NCBI RefSeq assembly: GCF_037975245.1
Contig: NC_092563.1
Location: 27,551,960-27,615,959 of the forward strand
Reading direction: 5' to 3'
Source: Apostichopus japonicus
Lineage: Eukaryota; Echinodermata; Holothuroidea; Aspidochirotida; Stichopodidae
DNA length: 64,000 nucleotides
The notes under the pieces: generated by a model
Database searches by the model: none
Seen by the model: only the letters and a program-made list of their open reading frames with translations
Told to the model about the DNA's origin: nothing
In this document: positions 10,601 to 19,465 of the stretch, in pieces
How the letters are laid out: every line of letters starts with the position of its first letter
How positions within the stretch are numbered: the first letter of the stretch is position 1
Program-made: the position numbers and the translations under genes

Positions 10601-13584
10601 ATGATTACGGAAATCAGTATTCACTACCAGAGAATTCCTGCAACCCAACATGATTTATCATGAACAGTGTCATACACCACATTAAATGTCTATAACATTA
10701 CACTACACTTCTGATCTCTGTAAGATTAGTCACTAAGAGTAAGACTTAAACCTCAGGCTGATAGACTAGGCCTACATAGTCTAGTTACTGTACTAACCTA
10801 CAAGGCTACATGTAAATTGATACATTGTAATATTACTGACGTATGGCTCTCGCGCAAGGCGCGCCACTTTAAGAAAGTGTTGGAAAATCGCAGGATGTAC
10901 GTAACTAACATAATAGTCCCTAGGCATATTTTTAGTAAATTTAGTGCACGCATTGTGTGAGGTGTACCATGTCAGGCAACTCCAGAAGTATTTTTTGGTG
11001 CTTTCATTTGACAACCAAAAATCCTTCGGATGACCAATTATGAAGGCAAGGTTGTCCGAAGGACAAACTTAACATTTTCTGAAAAATTAGCCCTGTGAGT
11101 GCAGGGTAAATACCAAAATAATCTGTATTGCACATTCATAAATGCCTTAACCAACTTTCTGTATACTGGACCAGTCTCGAATGCGATTCGAGACTGGTAG
11201 AGTGTATAGAGAGGAGAATTGCCTCAGGATCGAAATGTTAGACAAACACTGGTTTGTTGCCGTGGCAATCATGAAGTCATAATTAAAAGAAATGAAGACA
11301 TGGTGAAACGTTGCCATGAGTATATGCAAATATGTTTATGGGCAAAGAAATGTTCCAAATTGCAAAAGAATACTGTACAGTATATATAGCCTACTTGCAA
11401 TTAACTATACACCTATCACTGCATACGTGCTACAGTGATAACTGAGCTAAGCAACAGCAGGTTTGATTCAAGAACCATATCAACTTAGAGTGGCCACCGC
11501 TGCAAAGCAAGTATCCGCTCCAACTGCACAGACTCCTCAACAGCACAAAAAAGGTCAATGTCAGCAACCTTATTGAAGTGCTTCAACGAAGAACCGAAGC
11601 GTAAAGCATCCTATGTTGACACTAACAGTAACAGAAGAAACCTTGTTGCTAAGCCTAACAATAACGTTAGCACTACTACTACTACTAGCAGTAACAACAT
11701 GACTGACCAGGGACTAGGCCTAGCGATCTTTCAGACTCGCAATAACACTGCGGTTACTACAAGTACAAACCTGTCGAACAATGGGGCTCGGAACCTCTTC
11801 AAAAACTGCTCATTCTCAGGCCCAGGAAACGTTTATTTGAACGGTTCATCTACCGACCAGGGATAGACGAGTTCTACTCAAAAGAATGTTAGCAACAGGC
11901 AACGTTGCTAGCCTAACTGTTGTAGCATTTACAGACTTTCCAGAACACACACAACTCAGCATCTGTTTATTGCACAATTTGACCTAGTAGGTCAAAAAAA
12001 CGTTTGAAAATGTTATCTTTAGAAATTTGTTCATCTGTTCTTATTTAATTTGCATTTCCCTCCATTTTTTAGTGTTTGAATTGATTAAAGTACAAAAATT
12101 TAAGACCAAACAACACTGCTTCATTCGTATTTTTTCACTCTTAATGTTTGTCGGAAGAAAATGCTGTTTTACATGAGGTGACTATTACGTCATTCAGGAA
12201 AAAGATCAAGGGAGGCATAAGGAGAATTAAATACAGATCAGCAAAAATTAGCGAAAAAAATGCCGTTTTCTAACATTTGTGAGGGTCATTTATGAATGGG
12301 GATAAAAACGAGGGTACCTGGTCTTAAATTTGATTTGAGACCTCTGATGACGTCATCGAGAAGGGCAGCGGACCGAGGCGATAGCCTCGGTCCGCTCAAC
12401 CTCCTCGATGACGTCATCATCGGTCTCAAATCAAATTTAAGACCGGTTCCCCTCGTATTTATCCCCTAATTAACATGTGATCAGATGCAATCTATTTTTA
12501 TCTAAATTGCAAATTATTGAAAGAACTATTCTACTTACATAAAATTCTGGTGTTTCTAGTCGGAACTCTGTCTTGAATATGTCCAGTAACTTTCTCTCAT
12601 ACCATCTACCTTTTGCGTGAGTTTCAAAGGCATAGACATAGGGGACAACCCTTCTGAAACCTAACAAAGAGGAAAGAAACACCATGAAAGAAAGAAACAA
12701 AACAAATACAGATTTATTAACTAATGTTGACATGTGGACAAAAAATGGCCGAGGATCACACAGGGACTTGACTCTGGCCATGAGAAATCAATGTTGCTGC
12801 TGGTAAACAATGTATTGTCAAGAATAAATTCAACACAACCAAAGTTTTAGCATTATTTTGATAAGTTAAACCCTTGATTCTTCTCTAAAGTGGACCACAG
12901 TAGCTAGCCTGTTACGATGTAAGGGCAATGCTTTCCAAATGCTCTCCTTTCTTTTACAATCTTCTTGTTAATTTATCCTTGAAAGTAGGATGTTTGCTAA
13001 GCTGTGAAGGTTGTCTGTACAGGTACAGTAGGTAGAAATTCCTCAAAATTCACTGTTTTTGTAGAAATAAAGGTTGGTTAACTAGTTTTTCTCAAAGAAA
13101 TCAAAAAATGTTTGCAGCACTCTGTTGTTGCCACATGCACAAAATACCACCAAGATTCGGAAAATTTCCAGCAATATTTTTCAGTGATAATCTTTGGCCA
13201 GTGGCCACAGGAATATATCGCAATAACTAAGATGATTTGAAGTGTTTGAAACTCCTTAACATATCATAAACAAGATCAAGGTATTCTGCAAACCTGCATC
13301 AAGAAAGTAGCTGGTTTCACCAAACCGTTCTTCGTAGCTAGACTTAAACATCTTCTTTGGATGATTCCTAACATCTTTAGATAATGGTTTTCGTTTTCCT
13401 CTAGTAGGAACAATCTCTTCATCCTTGCAGTTGACTAATATTTGCTTGGCAGTTGTTGCCTCTACAGACGATAAGGACATCATTTTCAATCTCCCAGAGA
13501 GAGATCCTAGTATGCTTGGCAATCTCAAAGACATGTACCACTGATTTGTCTTTGCAAAACACAGAAACTTTGATGGCACTGGAT
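2233..13584 (-). CDS. RPUSD2: RPUSD2-type RNA pseudouridine synthase, seven exons (C-terminus beyond left edge)
   Basis: Spliced gene for a RluA-family pseudouridine synthase, which isomerises uridine in RNA. Seven minus-strand exons join in consistent phase to about 319 residues. In order: a basic N-terminal stretch (RGKRKPLSKD); the family motif ERFGETSYFLDAGFRRV; an S4-like region with KGRW, LLDIF and VHRHEPPV; a strand with VVVNKPPSIPVHPCGKYRHN; the catalytic loop HRLDRLTSG with the active-site Asp (exon 5); then ERKLKKTYVCKVVGEFP and GICRVSPDGKPCKTNFQR. All follow vertebrate RPUSD2 in order, from memory of the family. The closing segment (PLTGRTHQIRVHL region) was not found in positions 1-2232 and is presumably off the edge. 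The start is uncertain: exon 1 has a plausible upstream acceptor, so a 5' exon may exist; the first in-frame Met of exon 1 (MSLRLPS) is the alternative. Introns hold many transposon remnants. Confidence 0.92.
3400..3492 (-). CDS. RPUSD2: RPUSD2 exon 6
   Basis: 93 nt coding TKAVSQRVDAYVRERKLKKT then YVCKVVGEFP. Acceptor TTTTCAG, donor CCAAG|gtatgt. Phase fits exons 5 and 7. Confidence 0.93.
3785..4105 (+). repeat. Dispersed ~310-bp repeat, copy 1
   Basis: Matches the reverse complement of 53385-53690 over most of its length. Shared blocks include GTAATCTGACCTAGTTT, GAGGTGTAACAGAAGTGTTA, ACACACAGCTTGCTACC and TAGACACTAGTGTAC. A genome-wide repeat (SINE- or MITE-like); no promoter boxes recognised. 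Confidence 0.85.
4484..4532 (-). CDS. RPUSD2: RPUSD2 exon 5, catalytic motif
   Basis: Only 49 nt, coding IHRLDRLTSGLLMFA and the first two bases of Lys. It contains the RluA-family HRLDRxTSG loop; the Asp is the catalytic residue. Acceptor CTCAACAG, donor GCAAA|gtaaga. Confidence 0.93.
4533..6678. other. RPUSD2 intron 4
   Basis: AT-rich intron holding a LINE 3' end (5240-5482). Short open frames at 4992-5177 and 6130-6375 show no recognised family. Confidence 0.7.
5240..5482 (+). mobile_element. L2/CR1-like LINE 3' fragment
   Basis: Codes QGPKLWNNIPLTIRPSQTV and TTFKSNLKLIF, the usual C-terminal end of a non-LTR reverse transcriptase ORF (RGPKLWNSLP...FKxxLK). It is followed by an AAGCGCTATAATCCTTTGCG 3'-UTR hairpin-like motif and a short ATT repeat, as in L2-type elements (family knowledge). 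5'-truncated. Confidence 0.75.
6679..6757 (-). CDS. RPUSD2: RPUSD2 exon 4
   Basis: 79 nt coding VHPCGKYRHNTIVFLLAKEH then NLTRLH. Acceptor AACCCAG, donor CATA|gtaagt. It follows exon 3 directly (PPSIP-VHPCG), the conserved family junction. Confidence 0.92.
7140..7485 (+). pseudogene. Penelope-like element 3' fragment (GIY-YIG endonuclease tail), broken
   Basis: Reads LPVAEHFNLPQHNINCLKFA then IILGNL. After stops and frameshifts it continues LNRDMAFLSWFKHF and PDEGPGCWKICVAG. PVAxHFNxxxHxxxxLK and the DEGP tail are typical of the Penelope endonuclease end. Opposite in orientation to the fragment at 7740-8260. Confidence 0.7.
7545..7690. repeat. TA microsatellite pair around a perfect hairpin
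   Basis: (TA)n runs at 7550-7584 and 7656-7684 flank a hairpin at 7609-7659. The arms are TATAAAAGAT-AACAAGCGAATAT and complement, with one mismatch, and the loop is GTA. The cruciform-prone sequence lies between the two inverted Penelope fragments. Confidence 0.85.
7740..8260 (-). pseudogene. Penelope-like element GIY-YIG endonuclease fragment
   Basis: Minus-strand frame open from ~8260 to a stop at 7915-7917. It reads INVIHIFYCVLCKEGIYVGE, then TGSRFRLLFNNHKKSIRDNF, PVSKHFNLHSHSLKNLKCIL and IDWIFRIKSHITSLNKDLG. CxxC-x-IYVGETG is the GIY-YIG core with the upstream Cys pair used by Penelope elements, and R in SRFRLLFNNH fits the catalytic Arg. A further DEGPMGTENS piece follows at 7745-7775. 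The RT domain is absent: a 5'-truncated copy. Confidence 0.85.
8357..8384 (+). repeat. Inverted short copy of the Penelope GIY-YIG segment
   Basis: ACAGGCTCCCGGTTCCGCTT repeats, in opposite orientation, the sequence at 8160-8181 inside the Penelope fragment. Perhaps the trace of a second, inverted copy. Confidence 0.6.
8455..8506. mobile_element. Tiny TTAA-ended inverted repeat element
   Basis: TTAACGTATGTTATGGTGTC ... inverted end ATAACATACGTTAA; 52 bp in all. Same terminus as the element at 8670-8856. Confidence 0.6.
8670..8856. mobile_element. TTAA-type MITE (~187 bp)
   Basis: Ends TTAACGTATGTTATGGTGTC and inverted GGACACCGAGTAACATACG plus TTAA. TTAA targets are used by piggyBac and Kolobok superfamilies (family knowledge); the class is not decided. 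Confidence 0.65.
9222..9410 (-). CDS. RPUSD2: RPUSD2 exon 3
   Basis: 189 nt, phase 0 at both ends. Codes AKAIQMGLIKVNGQK, then NDFLHSKVHRHEPPV and EFVVVNKPPSIP. Acceptor TTTTCAG, donor CCA|gtgagt. It completes the S4-like region and enters the pseudouridine synthase fold. Confidence 0.94.
10050..11095. mobile_element. TIR element, 1,046 bp, CAGGGCTAA ends
   Basis: Left end CAGGGCTAAAATTT, right end AAAAATTAGCCCTG, flanked by TGAGT (10045-10049, 11096-11100). Next to both termini are GTCCGA/TCGGAC-type motifs (CGTCCGAGATGACC; GTTGTCCGAAGGAC). No transposase frame seen. The 5-bp duplication and CAGGG end suggest a hAT-related non-autonomous element; class uncertain. Confidence 0.7.
11170..11198. 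repeat. Perfect 13-bp hairpin
   Basis: ACCAGTCTCGAAT, loop GCG, then the exact complement ATTCGAGACTGGT. Function unknown. Confidence 0.85.
11558..11866 (+). CDS. Hypothetical 102-codon ORF, Thr/Ser/Asn-rich
   Basis: Reads MSATLLKCFNEEPKRKASYV ... NARNLFKNCSFSGPGNVYLN-like near the end. A low-complexity Thr/Ser/Asn middle is followed by a more protein-like C-terminal segment (LFKNCSF...GNVYLNG). No family recognised. Upstream is a TATATATAG at 11380. It lies in an RPUSD2 intron on the opposite strand. It may be chance or a transposon relic. Confidence 0.25.
   Translation: MSATLLKCFNEEPKRKASYVDTNSNRRNLVAKPNNNVSTTTTTSSNNMTDQGLGLAIFQTRNNTAVTTSTNLSNNGARNLFKNCSFSGPGNVYLNGSSTDQG
12298..12466. mobile_element. 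Palindromic foldback element with CRE-like sites
   Basis: Nearly the whole 169 bp is one hairpin. Arms of ~78 bp begin GGGGATAAAAACGAGGG, run through TCTTAAATTTGATTTGAGAC and TGATGACGTCATCGAG, and meet at GGACCGAGGC-GATA-GCCTCGGTCC. Each arm carries a full TGACGTCA, the CREB/ATF consensus. Confidence 0.85.
12539..12660 (-). CDS. RPUSD2: RPUSD2 exon 2
   Basis: 122 nt coding FRRVVPYVYAFETHAKGRW through ETPEFY. Acceptor TTGTTAG, donor TAT|gtaagt. Joined to exon 1 it restores a Gly codon across the junction, giving DAG-FRRV. Start of the S4-like region. Confidence 0.93.
13294..13584 (-). CDS. RPUSD2: RPUSD2 exon 1 (first recognised)
   Basis: About 96 codons ending in ETSYFLDAG, with donor GCAG|gtttgc (phase 1). 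The upstream side has a TTTTCAG acceptor-like site at 13585-13590. The exon may therefore be internal, or it may carry the start at MSLRLPS, whose Arg/Ser/Leu-rich N-terminus could be an organelle presequence. The N-terminal half is basic and poorly conserved, as in other RPUSD2 proteins. Confidence 0.8.
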
Positions 13585-14125
13585 CTGAAAATTGATAAGG
13601 TAGAAATATAAAGAAACAGAATCTCAACATATGACCTTGATTTGCCGTCAGTTTTATATTATTAGGAATTGGCATTAGCTACTTAATGTTACTTAACTTT
13701 GCATGGCCATGTTATATGATCTTGATATTAATTTTTTGGAAGAAAATCAGTCCTCAGTTATATTTAAATGAGAATGGTTGCCCAGGTCCATTAAAGAGTA
13801 TGAAAGAGTAAGACAAGCATGTTAGGCATTGTAACAGGATTAAAAAGCTTCTGTGGTAAGCATCCCCTTTTCTCATTATATCTTTGCTGTGGCATTCTTT
13901 TCAGACTTTTAACACTTTCTCAACTAGGAGTAGGACCTAACATAGTCAGTGAAAAAGAGATTATATTCAATCATCTCAAGTTAGGACAGTCATTTACTCA
14001 GTGCAGCCTGAGACTCCCAACGTATGCCACACAGTATAATAACTGCCAGAGCCGGGTTTACTAAATCAGAGAAATAATTGGTTATACTAATTACATTTGA
14101 TGTTTGCACTGGTGGGTAAGTAAAG

Positions 14126-14727
14126 CAGAGATGCCAAGGTCAGATGTTTTTTAGGCGGGTGAAAATTGTCTGGTGCTGTTGGTTACGTACACCATCTAAG
14201 CGGAGCGCCACCATGGGTTGGCGCGAAGCGTACAAGAAAATTTTGGGATCTTACGGCCCCTCAGATGGCCGGAAACATCACTTCCCGGGTCATCTAAGCT
14301 GAATCTATACTGTCTCCATATTTGTATTGTGTCTATTTTTTTTCATTCCAGAGGAAAAAATATCTTGAAATAAAAAAAATCTCTGAAATTTTGCGGACGC
14401 TGTAGCGTTCACGTGTGTCGTAACGGTATTATTTTTCACGAATCGTATAGGTAACGTTGCTTTCAGCCGGGCATATTTAGCACGATCGGCTCTGAGTAAT
14501 TTCCGATCCTGGCTGTTCTGAGATAATTCGCATTTTGGTGTGATGAAATGAATTTCACGCTAGCAATGATACACTTTCACAGGAAAAACTCTGTGGGCCT
14601 ACAATGCGGGAGATTCTTCAAAAATGCGGGAGTTTTTGGGAAAATGCGGGAGATTCGGACAGGTGGGCGGGTGACGACCCGAAAATGCGGGTGACACCCG
14701 CCCAAAGCGGGTGACTTGGCAGCACTG
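14126..14727. mobile_element. MITE, 602 bp, containing the shared ~100-bp module
   Basis: Inverted ends CAGAGATGCCAAGGTCA and TGACTTGGCAGCACTG, flanked by GTAAAG (14120-14125, 14728-14733). The right part holds repeated GCGGGAG and GCGGGTGAC motifs. It carries copy 1 of the shared module at 14191-14288. A 6-bp duplication and CAG terminus are also seen in the nested MITE at 24452. Confidence 0.75.
14191..14288 (-). repeat. Shared ~100-bp module, copy 1
   Basis: Reverse complement of the module found at 57490, 58113 and 58280. Core CTTGTACGCTTCGCGCCAAC then CCATGGTGGCGCTCCGCTTA. Confidence 0.85.
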
Positions 14728-14970
14728 GTAAAGCCGACTTGACCATCAATACTAATAATTTGCACTTAGGCCATAGGCCTCATGCAATCCTTTTAAGTTA
14801 TTGCCTTCACTTTTACACAAGTACTGTGTGAGAAAGTCTGCAGTTTCACGTCCTCCTGAGCTATGTTATCAGGACAACAGGGAGTCTGACACTTTTGATC
14901 TGTGTTGCACGACAATGGGGACCACCATCATTCCTACAGAGGTGACCTAGATTAGACCCAATTTACTTGT

Positions 14971-15591
14971 GGAGTAATTATAGAATACAGGGCCACTCGA
15001 TGATACTATCTGAGCATCCGGATGCGCGGATGCTCAGTCTCACCCCAGTACGTATTTGAGTATAAAATGTCAAAGTCCCAGTTCTTTCTTTTTGAGTGGA
15101 TGCGCGGATGCGTGGATGCGGAGTCAAAAATTTCTTAAGTCCTTTCCTAGTACTTCTGTGGTGGAATTTTAGAGGGCGTCACACATGTACGGATGCCTTT
15201 TAAGAACGACACACTCTTGATGTGGAATATCTTCGTACATACGGGACTTTCAGTATTGGAAATACGTGATGGTATGTGTCGAAACTTTTCGAAAATTATT
15301 TAAGTCCATTCCTAGTACTCCCGGAGTGGATGCGCGGATGCGCGGATGCGGAGTCAAAATGAAATACGTGATGGTGTATCGTATATGGGGAAACTTTCGA
15401 AAATTATCTAAGTCCTTTCCTAGTACTCCCAGGGTGGATGCGCGGATGCGCGGATGCGGAGTCAAAATGAAATACGTGATGGAATTTTAGAGGGCGTCAT
15501 ACGTGTACGGACATGTACAGACACACCGCGCATCCGCGCATCCGGATGCTGGGAAGAGTTAATGAATGGCCCTGTATTCTATAATTGTACC
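14971..15591. mobile_element. MITE, 621 bp, with GCGGATGC tandem repeats (Merlin-like by ends)
   Basis: 25-bp inverted ends sharing AATTATAGAATACAGGGCCA and starting GG, flanked by TTACTTGT (14963-14970, 15592-15599). A GG start and 8-bp duplication fit the Merlin superfamily (family knowledge), tentatively. Inside, a ~115-bp unit with GTGGATGCGCGGATGCGCGG repeats nearly three times. Palindromic GCATCCGGATGCGCGGATGC-type blocks sit at both ends. Confidence 0.75.
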
Positions 15592-16027
15592 TTACTTGTT
15601 GCTAATGTTATACTATAGCCCACATATCCTAACTAGGCCTACGTTGGTATTTGTGGCACGTGGATATTAATTTACAATACGAAATGTTATTCATTATTGA
15701 CACGGTGGAATCCTACCTCTTTCTTCGTTATGTGCATCAGCCTTCCTTTCCTCGAGGTGTTTTTGCATTAGTTGAGTTTTGAAGAAAAATTCGGGCTACT
15801 CTGAGGTTCCCACACTGGAGACATAACACTAGTGGTTATTGTGCAACTTGTGTCTGCTGCATGTAAACTTTAATGTAGTTCTAAGGCCCTGCCCAGAAAA
15901 GGATTTTTTCTATGCTAAATTTATAACCTATGACAATGGTGAAAAAAATCACATCTAGCATGCCTTATTACGCTTAGCAGATTATTCAATTTAGAAAATG
16001 GTCAATTATAACATCAAGTGCAATTTC

Positions 16028-16036
16028 ATAAACAGA
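16028..16036. repeat. Target-site duplication, left (ATAAACAGA)
   Basis: Directly abuts the left TIR; identical to 52824-52832 at the far end. The next base (G) also matches, so the duplication is 9 or 10 bp. Nine gives termini of equal length. Confidence 0.75.
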
Positions 16037-16230
16037 GCCTCATTGAAGGTAGCAGCCACTAAGAGCAGACACTAACAGCAGCCACTAAGAAAAAAGGACA
16101 GTAAGACATGACACACAGTACTACAACTGCGGTGCCTCATTGAAGGTAGCAGCCACTAAGAGCAGACACTAACAGCAGCCACTAAGAAAAAAGGACAGTA
16201 AGACATGACACACAGTACTACAACTGCGGT
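16037..16230 (+). repeat. Left terminal repeat, exact 97-bp tandem duplication
   Basis: Two copies that look identical, 16037-16133 and 16134-16230. Each holds three 13-bp sub-repeats (AGCAGCCACTAAG, AGCAGACACTAAC, AGCAGCCACTAAG), then a spacer ending in AACTGCGGT. The sub-repeats are plausible transposase-binding sites (inference). Confidence 0.85.
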
Positions 16231-16299
16231 CGTGTGTGTTTGTTATAACCAGTGTTACCAGCGACAGTTGACGAAAAAACGCTAGATTGGCGAAAATAA

Positions 16300-19200
16300 A
16301 ACCCCAAACGCGCTGTATATACTTAATGTGTAATGATCAGAAAAATGATTTTTTTTTCAAAATCGATTAACTTTAGTTATGGAGCCTACTAGGATGTCCG
16401 GTTAGCACCATACTAAAGTAGACAGGTTCATCTTTCACGTGGTATACCTCTACTATCGGTAACAAAAATGATTTCTTGACCAAAAGTGGCCTTAAAGTTT
16501 AAACCCCGATACGGACATCACTAAACGCGCTGTATCTAAGGTGTAATGATCTAAAAAAATGATTTTTTTTCCCTTCAAAATCGATTAACTTTAGTTATGG
16601 AGCCTACTAGGATGTCCGGTTAGCACCACATTAAAGTAGAAAGGTTCCTCTTTTACGTGGTATACCTCCACTATCGGTAACAAAAATGATTTCTTGACCG
16701 AAAATGGCCTTAAAGTTTTAACCCCGATCCGGACATCTCTAAACGCGCTGTATATACGTTATGTGTAATGATCAGAAAAATGGTTAATTTTTATTTTTTT
16801 CAAAATCGATTAACTTTAGTTATGGAGCCTACTAGGATGTCCGGTTAGCACCACATTAAAGTAGAAAGGTTCCTCTTTTACGTGGTATACCTCTACTATC
16901 GGTAACAAAAATGATTTCTTGACCAAAAGTGACCTTGAAGTTTTAACCCCGATACAGACCCTTCTCTAAACGCGCTGTATATACGTTATGTGTAATGATC
17001 AGAAAAATGGTTAATTTTTATTTTTTTCAAAATCGATTTACTTTAGTTATGGAGCCTACTAGGATGTCCGGTTAGCACCACATTAAAGTAGACAGGTTCC
17101 TCTTTCACGTGGTATACCTCTACTATCGGTAACAAAAATGATTTCTTGACCAAAAGTGACCTTGAAGTTTTAACCCCGATACAGACCCTTCTCTAAACGC
17201 GCTGTATATACGTTATGTGTAATGATCAGAAAAATGGTTAATTTTATTTTTTTCAAAATCGATTAACTTTAGTTATGGAGCCTACTAGGATGTCCGGTTA
17301 GCACCACATTAAAGTAGACAGGTTCATCTTTTACGTGGTATACCTCTACTATCGGTAACAAAAATGATTTCTTGACCGAAAATGGCCTTAAAGTTTTAAC
17401 CCCGATCCGGACATCTCTAAACGCGCTGTATATACGTTATGTGTAATGATCAGAAAAATGGTTAATTTTTATTTTTTTCAAAATCGATTTACTTTAGTTA
17501 TGGAGCCTACTAGGATGTCCGGTTAGCACCACATTAAAGTAGACAGGTTCCTCTTTCACGTGGTATACCTCTACTATCGGTAACAAAAATGATTTCTTGA
17601 CCAAAAGTGACCTTGAAGTTTTAACCCCGATACAGACCCTTCTCTAAACGCGCTGTTTATACGTAATGTGTAATGATCAGAAAAATGGTTAATTTTATTT
17701 TTTTCAAAATCGATTAACTTTAGTTATGGAGCCTACTAGGATGTCCGGTTAGCACCACATTAAAGTAGACAGGTTCATCTTTTACGTGGTATTCCTCTAC
17801 TATCGGTAACAAAAATGATTTCTTGACCGAAAATGGCCTTAAAGTTTTAACCCCGATCCGGACATCTCTAAACGCGCTGTATATACGTTATGTGTAATGA
17901 TCAGAAAAATGGTTAATTTTTATTTTTTCAAAATCGATTAACTTTAGTTATGGAGCCTACTAGGATGTCCGGTTAGCACCATATTAAAGTAGAAAGGTTC
18001 CTCTTTTACGTGGTATACCTCCACTATCGGTAACAAAAATGATTTCTTGACCAAAAGTGACCTTGAAGTTTTAACCCCGATACAGACCCTTCTCTAAACG
18101 CGCTGTATATACGTTATGTGTAATGATCAGAAAAATGGTTAATTTTTATTTTTTTCAAAATCGATTTACTTTAGTTATGGAGCCTACTAGGATGTCCGGT
18201 TAGCACCACATTAAAGTAGACAGGTTTCTCTTTCACGTGGTATACCTCTACTATCGGTAACAAAAATGATTTCTTGACCAAAAGTGACCTTGAAGTTTTA
18301 ACCCCGATACAGACCCTTCTCTAAACGCGCTGTATATACGTTATGTGTAATGATCAGAAAAATGGTTAATTTTTATTTTTTCAAAATCGATTAACTTTAG
18401 TTATGGAGCCTACTGGCATGTCCGGTTAGCACCACATTAAAGTAGACAGGTTCATCTTTCACGTGGTATACCTCTACTATCGGTAACAAAAATGATTTCT
18501 TGACCAAAAATGGCCTTAAAGTTTTAACCCCGATACGGACCACTCTCTAAACGCGCTGTATATACGTAGTGTGTAATGATCAGAAAAATGGTTAATTTTT
18601 ATTTTTTCAAAATCGATTAACTTTAGTTATGGAGCCTACTGGCATGTCCGAATAGGACCACATTAAAGTAGAAAGGTTCCTCTCTCACGTGGTATACCTC
18701 TACTATCGGTAACAAAAATGATTTCTTGACCAAAAATGGCCTTAAAGTTTTAACTCCGATACGGACCACTCTCTAAACGCGCTGTATATACGTTATGTGT
18801 AATGATCAGAATTTCTTTTTTCTCTTCAAAATCGTTTAACTTTAGTTATGGAGCCTACTAGGATGTCCGAATAGGACCACATTAAAGTAGAAAGGTTCCT
18901 CTCTCACATGGTATACCTCTTCTATCGGTAACAAAAATGATTTCTTGACCAAAAATGACCTAAAAGTTTTAACTCCGATACGGACCACTCTCTAAACGCG
19001 CTGTATATACGTTATGTGTAATGATCAGAATTTCTTTTTTTTCTTCAAAATCGTTTAACTTTAGTTATGGAGCCTACTAGGATGTCCGAATAGGACCACA
19101 TTAAAGTAGAAAGGTTCCTCTCTCACATGGTATACCTCTTCTATCGGTAACAAAAATGATTTCTTGACCAAAAATGACCTTAAAGTTTTAACTCCGATAC

Positions 19201-19465
19201 GGACCACTCTCTAAACGCGCTGTATATACGTTATGTGTAATGATCAGAATTTCTTTTTTTTCTTCAAAATCGTTTAACTTTAGTTATGGAGCCTACTAGG
19301 ATGTCCGAATAGGACCACATTAAAGTGGAAAGGTTCCTCTTTCACGTGGTATTCCTCTACTATCGGTAACAAAAATGATTTCTTGACCAAAAGTGGCCTT
19401 AAAGTTTTAACCCTGATACGGACATCTCTAAACGCGCTGTATATACGTTATGTGTAATGATCCAA
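16300..19465 (-). repeat. Satellite array 1, unit A (~225-bp monomer, ~14 copies)
   Basis: Tandem monomers marked by CTAAACGCGCTGTATATACG, TAATGATCAGAAAAATGG, TATGGAGCCTACTAGGATGT and CTATCGGTAACAAAAATGAT, spaced 216-228 bp. Orientation is opposite to array 2. The three or four monomers nearest the core (18800-19450) form a diverged subgroup (AATAGGACCAC in place of GTTAGCACCAC). Confidence 0.95.

Larger units (their letters stand above)
9411..12538. other. RPUSD2 intron 2
   Basis: Holds a ~1-kb TIR element (10050-11095), a small perfect hairpin (11170-11198), a Thr/Asn/Ser-rich short ORF (11558-11866) and a palindromic foldback (12298-12466). Confidence 0.7.
13585..16027. other. Upstream region of RPUSD2, left of the giant element
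   Basis: Should contain the RPUSD2 promoter and possible 5' exon, neither recognised. Two MITEs (14126-14727, 14971-15591) lie here. Confidence 0.5.
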
